Below are positions 51,180 through 60,769 of a stretch of DNA of 64,000 nt, in pieces. A model generated the notes under the pieces. The model saw only the letters and a program-made list of their open reading frames with translations, was not told the origin of the DNA and did not search any database. This DNA comes from Eulemur rufifrons (Eukaryota > Chordata > Mammalia > Primates > Lemuridae). A program made the position numbers and the translations under genes. How positions within the stretch are numbered: the first letter of the stretch is position 1; each line of letters starts with the position of its first letter. The stretch spans positions 13,530,501 through 13,594,500 of the forward strand of contig NC_091000.1 in the NCBI RefSeq assembly GCF_041146395.1, read 5' to 3'.

Positions 51180-51600
51180 TAGGTTCATTCATTCACTTAG
51201 TAATTCAATGAATGAACATTCGCTGAGCACCAACCGTGTGCCAGGCATTGGGCTAGGTGTTTGGAATACAAGTGGTGTTCCAGACATGGTCCCTGCCTTC
51301 AAGGAGCTTAAGGTCTCCTGAGGGACACCCACAAGGAAACAGGCCTTTCTAGTTCAGTGTGTGAGGGCCCTGGGAGGAACAGCCTGCCCTGGGCCCACAG
51401 CAGGGAGATCTTTAAGGTTACTGTTGAGGAGTCGGGGACAATTCCCTGGGAGGGGTGTGACTACCCTGAGACCTGAAGGATGGGCTAGAACTTTCTGTGT
51501 GAAGGAAGAGGTGGTGGGGAGAGCTCTCCTGGCAGGGGGAACGGGCTGTGCAAAGGCCCAGCAAGGAGGGAGCTGAAAGTTCTGTGTGTACCTGGAACCT
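51180..51600 (+). repeat. Old interspersed repeat (L2/L1M-like)
   Basis: Begins with TTCATTCATTCACTTAG, then GAGCACCAACCGTGTGCCAG and GGCATTGGGCTAGGTG, followed by GAGACCTGAAGGATGGGC and GTGCAAAGGCCCAGCAAGG. The order is familiar from a common mammalian repeat, but I am not certain of the family name. Confidence 0.55.
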
Positions 51601-52744
51601 AGTCGGGGGGCAGGGGACGAAAAGAGAGACGAGGCTGGAGAGCTCCGCTGGGGCCAAATCCCAAGAGCTTTTATAAATTATGTTAAGGGATTTGGATTTT
51701 GCTCGAAGGACCGTGAAGAGCCGGGAGAAAGTTTTGAGCTGGAGGTTTTATAAAGAATTTCTAAAGATCGACCTCACTGCGGTGTGGAGATGAGATTGGA
51801 GAATCAGGGGACTGAGTCGGGTGGTCATTACTGCAGCCCAGGCGCTGGACCACGGCAGGCCAGAGAGAGGAGTGGCAGAGGCTTCTCTCCTGGTGGGCAG
51901 AACTTTGAGTCCCCGAGGGGAGAGGGGAATCCAAGATGACAGTTAGGAAAGCAGATGGAGGCAGCATCTAGGAAGTCAACAGAGCAGCACAGAATTGCTT
52001 AGCTGTTGTGTATATTTTTCAAAAATTAATTATGAAAAGAGCAAAGGAATGCTCCCACATCACCCTGGAGTCCAAGTCCATGAGGATGCATGTGTAAGGC
52101 CTGAACTCCCATCTGCCGTCCCTTTGCTGTCCATCACTCGCATTCAGCAAACCTTCCTGCTCTCTATGTCAATATACAGCCACTCTCCACAGTGCCACTG
52201 CCCACTTGGCCCTTTGTTTTTTTCTGATTCTATAAATTAGAATGAATTCAGGGTTGATATTTTTTAAAAAAGATAATTTAAAAAAAGGTCATAGACTAGT
52301 CTTATAATAAAAAGGCTGGCCAAAATGATATGACCAGCTTGAACCATTTTGGTTAAGGCTGGTCCTCCACAAAATTGTTTAGGAGGCGTAAGAGTTTTGG
52401 TGCTTTCCATTTCTCCATAAGATATCCATTCTCATTTCTGTCCCAGTTTCCAGGTCTCTTCCACTCATCTGTGACTGCAGAGACCTACCCACATGCGTCT
52501 CCAGCAACACCCATGGCTCCAGATCTCCCTGCCTTCTTACACCTACGTCAGTATTCTGGGCTGGTGTCATAAATACTAAGGGCCTAGGTTTCTGGTAAAG
52601 TAAATCAAATAGTAATTATAAATTAGCCAATAAATAAACTAATTTATATTGCAAAATAATCAAATATTCTAATTAAAGTAATGATGATTACTGGCTACAC
52701 GTGCTTCCTACTCAGCAATATAGTGGTGATCGAGCCCACCGGGC

Positions 52745-52970
52745 ATAAGTATGCCTGGGCTCTACGCCTACCTCCAGCTCCCACCAGCTCTGTGACCTGG
52801 GGCAAAGTTGATCAATGTGTGCTTTGATCTCTCATCCATAAAATGGGGATACCAAGTATCTACTTCTTAGGGTGGTTGGAAACATTATTACATGAGATAT
52901 GGCATAAACTACTAACCGCAGAACCTGACACATAGTAAATGCTCAGTGAAGATTTATAGCTATTGTTATT
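52745..52970 (+). repeat. MIR SINE
   Basis: A fairly complete MIR: CTCCCACCAGCTCTGTGACC, TGGGGCAAAGTTGATC, CATCCATAAAATGGGGATAC and CACATAGTAAATGCTCAG. Confidence 0.88.
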
Positions 52971-53176
52971 GCTGTTCTTCTTCTTATTGCTATTTTAAAA
53001 CTAGGAGCCTTGAAAGCTTTAACCCAAAGACATGAGTAATGTGAGAATTTCAGGCACAATGGTAGGGCCCCAAATGAGAGAGGGGGCAGAGGGAGGGTTC
53101 TTTAGGTATGCCTCTGTTTTAACGCTAAGAGGTTGTTTAGTTTGCACAAAAGCAGATCTTGTCACACATATACATT

Positions 53177-53296
53177 AAATGATAGACTTGAAGTTCCTCG
53201 AGGTAGAGACTGTGACTTGTTCACCATTGTGTCCCCAGCACCTACTATCAAGTCTGGCACAGAGTTGGTGCTCAGTCGATTTTGTTGAATGGCTAA
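53177..53296 (+). repeat. L2 LINE 3' end
   Basis: Reads CCTCGAGGTAGAGACTGTGA, CACCATTGTGTCCCCAGCAC, TCTGGCACAGAGTTGGTGCT and TTTTGTTGAATGGCTAA, the standard L2 tail. Confidence 0.85.
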
Positions 53297-54535
53297 ATAA
53301 CAGAAATAGCCTGATGGGAAAGCTTCTAAAATCAGTCCTGTTTCCTGACACTGCAGCTACAAAAGCATTCCAATACAATTATAGTGCTCATTATCCTAAG
53401 CGTCTCATAAATTGTTAGAATGATTATGAAAGTTTTGTTTTTTACATTTAAATCTGAGATATATTATTTTGCTATTTCCAATTTTATGCAATGGTGACAT
53501 TGTGGATCACCCAATTCTGACTCTGGAAATTTCAAAGTGTCACGATATTCAGTCATGTAACCTAGTAAATGGGTTATAAGTTTGCAATGTAGCCTGCAAA
53601 TCAGTGATGTTCCTTTTTTTTCTTTTTCTATTGAAGTCCTGTTATGCTAAAAGATATGAGTTGTTTGAAGAAAGGCAAAGATGGCTTAGATAAATATCAT
53701 GTATGAATTATGTGATTATAAGTTTTTGAACATGTTTTTCAACAGCACAACCACAAATATAGGGTTTCAAAAACTAAATTATGGACACTCAGGTTGGGTG
53801 TGGTGAGGCAAGGGTTTCCAATTAAATTTCAGGGACGGCCTTGCACTATATATAATAATGTGATTTCTTGCAGACTCTTGAAGGAGCTAACAAAGAAAAA
53901 CCCTCTTTTTCTTGTTCACTGACACCTAAAATTCTTTTAAAGCAAAAATGAGAATAAGTTGCAATTGACATCAAATGCTTTCCTGGAAGCAGGTTTGAAT
54001 GGAGATGCAGAGGAACTGTAGAGTTTCAAAGATATCCTGAGGGCACTGGAGCTCTGGGGGGGAAGCAAGGGACACAGAAAGGAGGGCTGGGGAGACCAGA
54101 AACCAAGAAGGCCAGGGGAGAACATCTTTGGTAATTTGCACTTTGAGGAGGGAAGTGATTTTTCTATCTTTTTGTTTGCATACAATTAAAGTAAATAATT
54201 GGAAAAAATACTGCAAAGTGAAATATAATCTTGATCCATTAGAATGACAATCAATCAGGAAGCTTGAGGCTTGGTAACCTGAGAGGGATTTAATAAGAAT
54301 CAATTAAAACAACTTGTTATAAAAAGGGCATTTGGAAAATTTCCCCTTAAGCCAAAGAAATATAAAACTAATATGGAAACCAAGGGATGGAACTTCCATG
54401 GTTCCATGTGTATTGGGGAGATTGATTAATGACTTTTCTCATTAGCAATCTGTCACAGCAATTCAGTGTTACATTTATGAATGGTGTTTTTAAAAAGATT
54501 ACACTCAGGTTCATGATTGGGCACAACTATAGTTA

Positions 54536-54541
54536 CATGCA
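54536..54541 (-). promoter_or_regulatory. TGCATG (RBFOX-type) motif downstream of an exon
   Basis: A perfect TGCATG on the transcribed strand, about 250 bases after the donor of the exon at 54788. RBFOX proteins favour exon inclusion from such downstream sites. A single hexamer is expected by chance every few kilobases, so this is only suggestive. Confidence 0.3.
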
Positions 54542-54787
54542 AATGAGTCCTACTTTTATATATATATATATTTGGTGAGTAGAGACAATATATTAATGAG
54601 TGTATCTTTTAATTCTGAGACAGGATGCGCAAATCATGATACAAAATAATCATGATTTCCAAATAATGCCAAATAAATAAATAAATTACCTTTGTGATAA
54701 AAATTGCTAAACAATGTGAAATGCAGGTTTATTTGGAAACCCTGGAAGCCTAGAGAGCTGGCATTCTGTTTAATGACAAGTGCTTAC

Positions 54788-54902
54788 TGGTCTTTCATGC
54801 TGCAGAATTGATGACTTGCCAGGTTCGTATTCAAAAATACTCCTCGGCTCAGACCGGAATTTTCTTGTATCCACTTTTCTGTCTGGAGGATCCCAGTCAT
54901 GC
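54788..54902 (-). CDS. SORBS2: SORBS2 exon, linker after SoHo
   Basis: This 115-base exon encodes [20 protein letters not shown] followed by [18 protein letters not shown]. The [10 protein letters not shown] stretch is shared in form with SORBS1. The acceptor is TTTCTAAG and the donor GTAAGC. Entry is phase 2 and exit phase 0. Because the exit is phase 0, it can join either the two small cassettes that follow or the exon at 40398 directly. A TGCATG hexamer, the RBFOX core, lies about 250 bases downstream of the donor at 54536-54541. Confidence 0.97.
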
Positions 54903-57063
54903 CTTAGAAATAAACAACAAATCACACACTAAAATAATCCTGTGTGCTTAAAACAACTGTATAGAACCACTTGTTATCTGTTGTCAAAGTTAATTTTAAT
55001 ATAGATTAAAAAATCTCTAGGATAAAAAGTTCATCTGCCAAAAATGCCATATTTATGTTTTGTTTTACATTAATGATTTAAAGAAAGCCATTTCTTTTAT
55101 TTCATATTATCTGTTCCTCTTTTTTTTCTTTTTCATACAACTATCCTCCTGCTGGCTCAAAAACTCTCATGAGAGGTTTATAGACATGCAGACAGTGACC
55201 TCTCAGTAAGCCTCTGGGTCACTAATGGTAGCTGCATATGTTTGTATTTAAAGTAAGTGGCAGTGTGCTCCGCTAAGCTCTGTGCATTTAACCCACCACT
55301 CTGTGACTTGGCATCCTTGATCCAAAGTGACAAGGAGTAATGCACACACCATGTTTGATCTTGTTTCTTGCAAGTGGCACCATAGTTTGTCTGGGAAAAG
55401 TATAAAAGTATCACTTGAGTTGGGAGCAAGCTGTGTGGCATGGGAGATCATCTTTTGGTGTTAGCTTTGAAACACCAGAGTCAAACATCTACCTCATGGG
55501 AATCAGTGCTTTTTCCCGAACTAATATCCTTTAAGAGGCTGTCAAAGAAGGACTTACAAAGTAAGGCTTTTCTAGGCAGCTGGAGCTAAAGAAGCCTCCC
55601 TTTGGGGCCATCATTTTTAGGAGGGTGGATTTTTTGACTATAGATTGGAGTGATTCTGAGTCCATGGAATGGAATGAAATTCTGACTCCATAGCATGTTG
55701 GAAATCAAAGTGCTCTAAGGGATTGAACTAGGGGCAAGTCCTAGCTTTCTACTAAATTGATAAGTGATATTCAGCAGACCTCTTAAACTTTGCAGTCTTA
55801 GATTTTGCATCTGTGTTAAACACAGGTAGCAAAATTGTGTTCTTTTTCCTTGTAGAGGAGTTTTGAGCATTGCATGAGACAATATATATGAAAGCCATCT
55901 GGAATTTTTAAAGGGATCATCATATCTCTTAATGAGATATTTATTTTAACTAAACATATAGGACAAATAATACATTGAAATCTAAAGGTTAATTTTGGTT
56001 CTTTTTTTGATGGAAAATATACCATTTTGTGTCTAGATCATTGTTTTTCAGTTTTAAGGCATCACATAATTCACCCTGAGGACCCCTTCACATGTGATGT
56101 GTGTCTGTTTTCATGGTATCTTGTACCCTACATCATCATCAGTTACTCTTAATGGTATGATGGGGTGTCGAATACAATTTTTCTGAGATGGGTTTGACAG
56201 ATGATGCTTAATAACTGGTATTAATAAAGCATAATTTTTATATTCTTATTTATCAGTTACCAGTATAGCATAGGCTTTGGATTTAATCAGAGCTGAATTT
56301 GGATCCTGGCTTGGACATACTAGCTGTATGAGCTGAGCAAGTGACTTCAATTTTCTGAATCACAGTTTCTTTCTCTTTAAAATAGAATCTGTCTCATCAG
56401 GTTGTTCTCAGAATCAAATGATATGATACAGCAAAAGTGTTTGGCCTACTGCTGGGCTATAGTGAGCTCTCAATAAAGGTTACCTATAAGTAGAAATATT
56501 AGTCATAATCCTAATAAAAATAACATGATAAAAGTGTGCTTATAAATTTTTATTTTGGTGTGGATAGTTTCTATAAAAATATTTCAGTAGAGAAATGAAA
56601 ACTAGTATCAGCTTGAAAACTGGTGGAAATGAGCCACAGATAGACACTTATTAAGTAATGCCTTATTTATGATTTATGAATAACTTTCCCTGCTTTCAAA
56701 AAGATATTTTATTGATAGATCTAACATTTCAAATCTGAGGAAACGGAAAACTAATTGCATAGTCTCTAACCTGGTATACCAAAGCATGTATATGTCAATT
56801 ATATGCATTTGTTGACCAAAAAGTCAATTGATCAATAAATGTCAATTCGAGTCTAATTCAGGGTGCTGTGATATCATGAACCAAGACTGTGATGCGTTTG
56901 CTACAGTCTCAGTGGAGAAGGTCAGTAGGGTGTACGTAGGGACTCACGAGATTACACACTTATTCTCTCTGTTATGGTGTGCACTGATTCTTCCACTGGA
57001 TGTCCCATGGGCTTGTTTTTATCCTAAGTGAAATATTGGCCACTTTTGGGGAAAACATCTTAC
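54903..57063 (-). other. SORBS2 intron with MIR remnants
   Basis: A 2161-base intron containing a MIR-like stretch at about 55690-55910 and a clearer MIR at about 56265-56490. Nothing else is recognised. Confidence 0.75.
56265..56490 (+). repeat. MIR SINE
   Basis: Contains GGATCCTGGCTTGGACATAC, GAGCTGAGCAAGTGACTTCA, TGAATCACAGTTTC and the tail GCTATAGTGAGCTCTCAATAA in MIR order. Confidence 0.85.
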
Positions 57064-57253
57064 TTTTCTGTTGAAGACCGATCTCTTGGTCGAAACGGTG
57101 GGACTGGAGGTGGAACGTGCGGGGGAGGCACTGGCGAGGACGCGTCCTTAAAGGCGTTGGTGCCGTTGTCAGAGTGGCTCTTGGAAAGAGGTCTGTAGGT
57201 CTGGGTCTTCGCCGCAGGGTGTGACTGCGCACTGTAGGGTGGGTTGTACAGAC
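57064..57253 (-). CDS. SORBS2: SORBS2 exon, SoHo end and proline-rich segment
   Basis: This 190-base exon starts with [20 protein letters not shown] and continues through PLSKSHSDN, which completes the SoHo domain. It then runs into a proline-rich stretch, [15 protein letters not shown], a plausible ligand for SH3 domains either within the protein or in partners. It ends in DRSSTEK, with the lysine codon split AA|G. The acceptor is CTGCTAG and the donor GTAAGA. Entry is phase 1 and exit phase 2. Confidence 0.97.
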
Positions 57254-59316
57254 CTAGCAGGAACCGCCCCCACACAGAAGCAAATAACATGTTAGAAGTG
57301 CATTAAATTGTTCATTCCCCTCCAGGTATCCAGTGACTACGTAAAAATGCTTATTGATAAGCATATTCGTAATGCATACATCAGATGGTCGTTCTTTATT
57401 AATATTATTAATTTGCTAATCCTCATTAATTAATTATTAATTTATTCTACACACAAGCCCTGATTACAATAAATCTTTGTCAATTATTTTGGAGTTGGTA
57501 ATAATGCACACTGATACTAGGAGTAAACTTACAGGTACTTAGCAAATTTTCTCTTTGAATTGTATAAACTAATAATATAGTTAAGATTTCCAGGGAAGAT
57601 TAAAAGTACTTAGAACTGTTTCCAAATATCTCCTAACATTTTTTAAAAAACTCTCTGATTTACATATGACAATTGACCAAGTTGTATATATAAGGTGCTG
57701 TGCAAGGCACAAGGACACACAAACCCTCAATAAGCTTACAGTACAACTGGGGAGATGAGACACTAACAGAATTATGATTGAAATTAATTGGTAACATATA
57801 ATAAAGATCAAATGAGGAAAACATATATTAAGAATTAAAGGGTGTCAGAAGGTGGTGGATTGGTCAGAGAAGATACTACAGAACTCATGCTACTAGAGTT
57901 AGCCCTGAAGGATCAGTTAGGGATGGTATAGAAAAATAAAAACAGAAAAGTGCAAGACATAAAGCCGTGAGATGTAGGGTTAGTAGAAAGGGAAGAGACT
58001 AGTTTCAGTGGCTTTGTCTGCTGATAAAATGATGAAACTTGCAGGGTTCTACATGTACCTGCTGTTCCATTTACTAGTTTCCAATGTGACACAGACTTTG
58101 ATATTAAAAAATTATGAAAATTCTGAATTTCTCACAACCACAATCTTTTGGGCAAAGTCTATTTGCACTCATCTGCCTCTCCTGGGAGTCCATGCCAATT
58201 TCCTTGGCAAACGAAGAGAGATAACATCTGCATTTACAGTTTTGCCTTGATTCCATGGTCAGACTTCAACTTTCAAGTTAAATAAGGGGAGTGAGTTTGG
58301 TGTACCTGGGACCCGGAATGAAAATGGAGGGGGACATCTTAGTAGGCCTCCTGCTGTCATCTGAGGGAGCCAGGACCTAAAGCCAGAGGTCTTACTGCTT
58401 GCTGGGCTTGTTTCACTCATTTCCCCTCTATTTGGTAGTGGAGACTAGTGGTGACATCCCTAACAGCTACAGGGCTGAGCGCTGGTCTCCAGGTCTGTGG
58501 GAGGGGAGAGCCTCATGTAGCTCCTGGGCCAGGCTGGCCAGGGGACCCCTAAGTGAGGTCACTGCTGCAGAAGGGGAGGGGAGCAGTCTGAGTCTTGGAG
58601 CCTGCTCTAAAGAAAGGGGACAGCAACAGTCCTGAGCCTGTGGCTGGGCAGGGAGAGGAGGCCTGGGCAGAACCCCTGATGCAGCATTCAAGAGAAAGTG
58701 ATGAAGGGAGGGTGTTTGGAGGGGTTCCCCTCTCCAGCCTGAAGACCCCTTCACGAGGTACCAATGCCTTCAGGTCCAAGTGAAAATGCCCAGAACTGAA
58801 GTCATTCTATTATGACCACTGGCAATTCCGAGTCAGAAAAGTGGCCCAGCCAAGTGGGAATTTTGAAATCTTTTAATGAATGGTTGCATTTTGGAGCAAA
58901 AGCAGGGACAAGGTCACAAAATACTTTGCTTGACTTGTTTTTTTGTGAAGTGTATCTGAATGATCTTACACAATTGTAATCACTCTCTGCTGATAAAAGA
59001 TCTCTATCTTGTTTTGTACCCTGGGTTACAGTGTGTTCTTTCAGGCTGTCCTTCATACTTCGGTTAAACATTCCTGAAGCTGAGAATAAACTAACAGTGG
59101 GAATGAATGAGATAAAACAGTGTTAGTTCTCATTTCCATGAGAAAAGATCAATTCTTTTGTTATGCATGCTCTGAAAAAGGAAAAAAGAAGCATCCTCCT
59201 ATTGATATGAATTGCAAACATGTGCTCAAACAGAAGGGTAAAAAAAGTGGCTGTGTAGTTCTTCCAAACATTGCAGAGCATAAAATATTCATTGCAAGCA
59301 AGGAAACCCATCCTAC
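57254..59316 (-). other. SORBS2 intron within the SoHo domain
   Basis: A 2063-base intron. Part of 57695-57930 resembles an old interspersed repeat. The stretch at about 58300-58790 is GC-rich without a recognised family or many CG dinucleotides. Nothing else is supported. Confidence 0.7.
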
Positions 59317-59361
59317 CTGCATTGTATGTATACGGAGTATTATACATGTCAGTGTCATCAT
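59317..59361 (-). CDS. SORBS2: SORBS2 exon, SoHo domain middle
   Basis: This 45-base exon encodes DDDTDMYNTPYTYNAG, with the first and last codons split. It continues the SoHo domain. The acceptor is TTTTCTAG and the donor GTAGGA. It is in phase 1 on both sides, so it could be skipped without a frameshift, at the cost of removing part of SoHo. A GCATG pentamer, a possible RBFOX site, lies about 150 bases downstream on the minus strand. Confidence 0.96.
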
Positions 59362-60702
59362 CTAGAAAATGAAACATAAATATTATGGTAGTACAGATTC
59401 AGTCACCATGGCATAACAAGACAGCAGAACTTCAGAGAAACAACACAAGTTTGTTAGAAAAGCAATGTATTTTTCCCAGTTCATAATATCACTTTTCAGT
59501 TTCAAATATTGCTTTTTGCTGGGCTCCCCCGACCACCCTTTCTTGTCTGTAACATATTGGCATTGCCGGCCTCTTCATAGCGTACAAAGTCGGTCCCTTG
59601 TCCTCACTTCCCAAGGCCACCATCTCCTCTGGATCATGAATTTCCATTAAGTGCTTCAGAGATTGCTTGTCAGCTGTGCTGAGCAGTGTTGGGGCACGGA
59701 AAACAATACCCCAAATGAAGGCCTCGGAAGCAAAAGTGTTTCTGTCCTTCTGCTGCTCTCCTGCCTCTCTTGCCTCAGTCTCCCCCGAGGCTAGCCACAG
59801 ACACTAGAATCCCTCTTCCCCAAGGTGGGTCATAGAAACCAGCACCCCTTTTCTCCAAAGCCAGCCATAAAACCTAAAAATACTACTCTAACCGTCCTCC
59901 ACTTTTCTGTTTAAAAACTGGCCATAAAGAAATTCTCTGACCCACTGTGTTTGACTGTAGGCCATAAGACCCCCATTCCAGAGAGGGCCTGCCCCACACC
60001 CAGAAGGAAGGATGCTGCTCAGAGAGGCCAAGAAGAATCCGGACAGACAGGCCTTGCTGGGTTTCCCCACTCGGTCTGTTAGCATTAGATAATCCTTTTT
60101 GTCCAATCACATTGCTACACGGCTGTGCATACTTTGTTGAACCTGAGCATAAAAATGGACAATTTCCCCTGTATCTTTAGGTCCTCGTTTGAAGTCCCCA
60201 TGTCATGTAAAACTTTGATCAAATAAATTTTATATGCCTTTTCTCCTGTTACTCTGCTTCGTGTCAATGATTTTTAGCGAATCCGTCAGAGGACGAAGGG
60301 AAGCTTTCCCTTGGCCCCGACGGCAGGCTCGGGAGACCTGCCTAGACTCACACTCTTGATGAAGAGCAGACGGGGTGGACAGAGGAACAAGGCGTCTGTT
60401 TACACAGACAACACCCCGGTTGAGACCGTGGATAGGAAGGTTGGAGGGAGGAGGCCAGAGCACAGGCCGGCTTCCCGGGGGTGCCTCTTGCTGGCGGCCT
60501 GGGGGGTCGGGGGGAGAGGGGCGCAGAGGCAGAGGGATCTGTGATTTGAGCGGGAAGAGGAGAACAGGAGGAACGCCAAAAAGAAGGCAGCATGGAGTGT
60601 GCTGGAGTCTTGATATTTTGTGTGAACAAAACCTATACAAAAGAGGAATATATATCCTGCAACCCACAAGGACCTGATCAGAAAGCAGAACAACATACAT
60701 AC
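59362..60702 (-). other. SORBS2 intron carrying a solo LTR
   Basis: A 1341-base intron between the first two SoHo exons seen here. Almost half of it is the LTR at 59687-60322. A GC-rich part of about 240 bases (60323-60560) lies between the LTR and the upstream exon and is not recognised. Confidence 0.8.
59687..60322 (+). mobile_element. Solo endogenous retrovirus LTR (ERV1-like)
   Basis: Starts TGTTGGGGCACGGAAAACAA and ends near TTGGCCCCGACG (terminal CA apparently mutated to CG). It is flanked on both sides by GCAG, a 4-base target duplication as in ERV1 elements. Inside are a CATAAAAATGG TATA-like box and an AATAAA signal (about 60221-60226), in LTR order. No retroviral coding sequence adjoins it, so it looks like a recombined solo LTR, antisense to SORBS2. 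The family is not named with certainty. Confidence 0.72.
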
Positions 60703-60769
60703 CCGGCTTGTGCACCATGTGAATCTGCTTAAACATTGTCTTGTACCAGTCCTTGGGTCGGTCCACTGT
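60703..60769 (-). CDS. SORBS2: SORBS2 exon, start of SoHo domain
   Basis: This 67-base exon encodes [20 protein letters not shown] plus KP and the first base of an aspartate codon. It is the conserved opening of the SoHo (sorbin homology) domain, which in this family directs binding to lipid-raft flotillin and to spectrin. It is preceded by a TATAG acceptor and followed by GTATGT. It enters in phase 0 and leaves in phase 1, and the split codon is completed by the exon at 59361. Upstream coding exons of the gene must lie to the right of the window. Confidence 0.97.

Larger units (their letters stand above)
47053..54787 (-). other. Longest SORBS2 intron in the window
   Basis: A 7735-base intron. 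It contains a CpG-rich patch (47336-47860), an old interspersed repeat (about 51180-51600), a MIR (about 52745-52970), an L2 tail (53177-53296), a TA repeat near 54560 and a TGCATG motif near its 5' end. The part at 48450-50800 shows nothing recognised. Confidence 0.75.
4251..60769 (-). other. SORBS2: SORBS2 gene, 3' portion (SoHo to stop)
   Basis: This is the span of the identified coding exons of sorbin and SH3 domain-containing 2. The product is an adaptor of the SoHo family (SORBS1 ponsin/CAP, SORBS2 ArgBP2, SORBS3 vinexin). Family members link Abl/Arg kinases, Cbl, vinculin and actin regulators at stress fibres, Z-discs and synapses. Eighteen exons were placed by matching translated minus-strand segments to the known protein and then fixing AG/GT borders. 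Exon lengths and phases agree at every junction, giving 3951 coding bases including the TGA stop. The start codon and the residues before the SoHo domain are not in the window. Identity is near certain. Which exons are joined in which tissue cannot be read from DNA. Confidence 0.98.
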
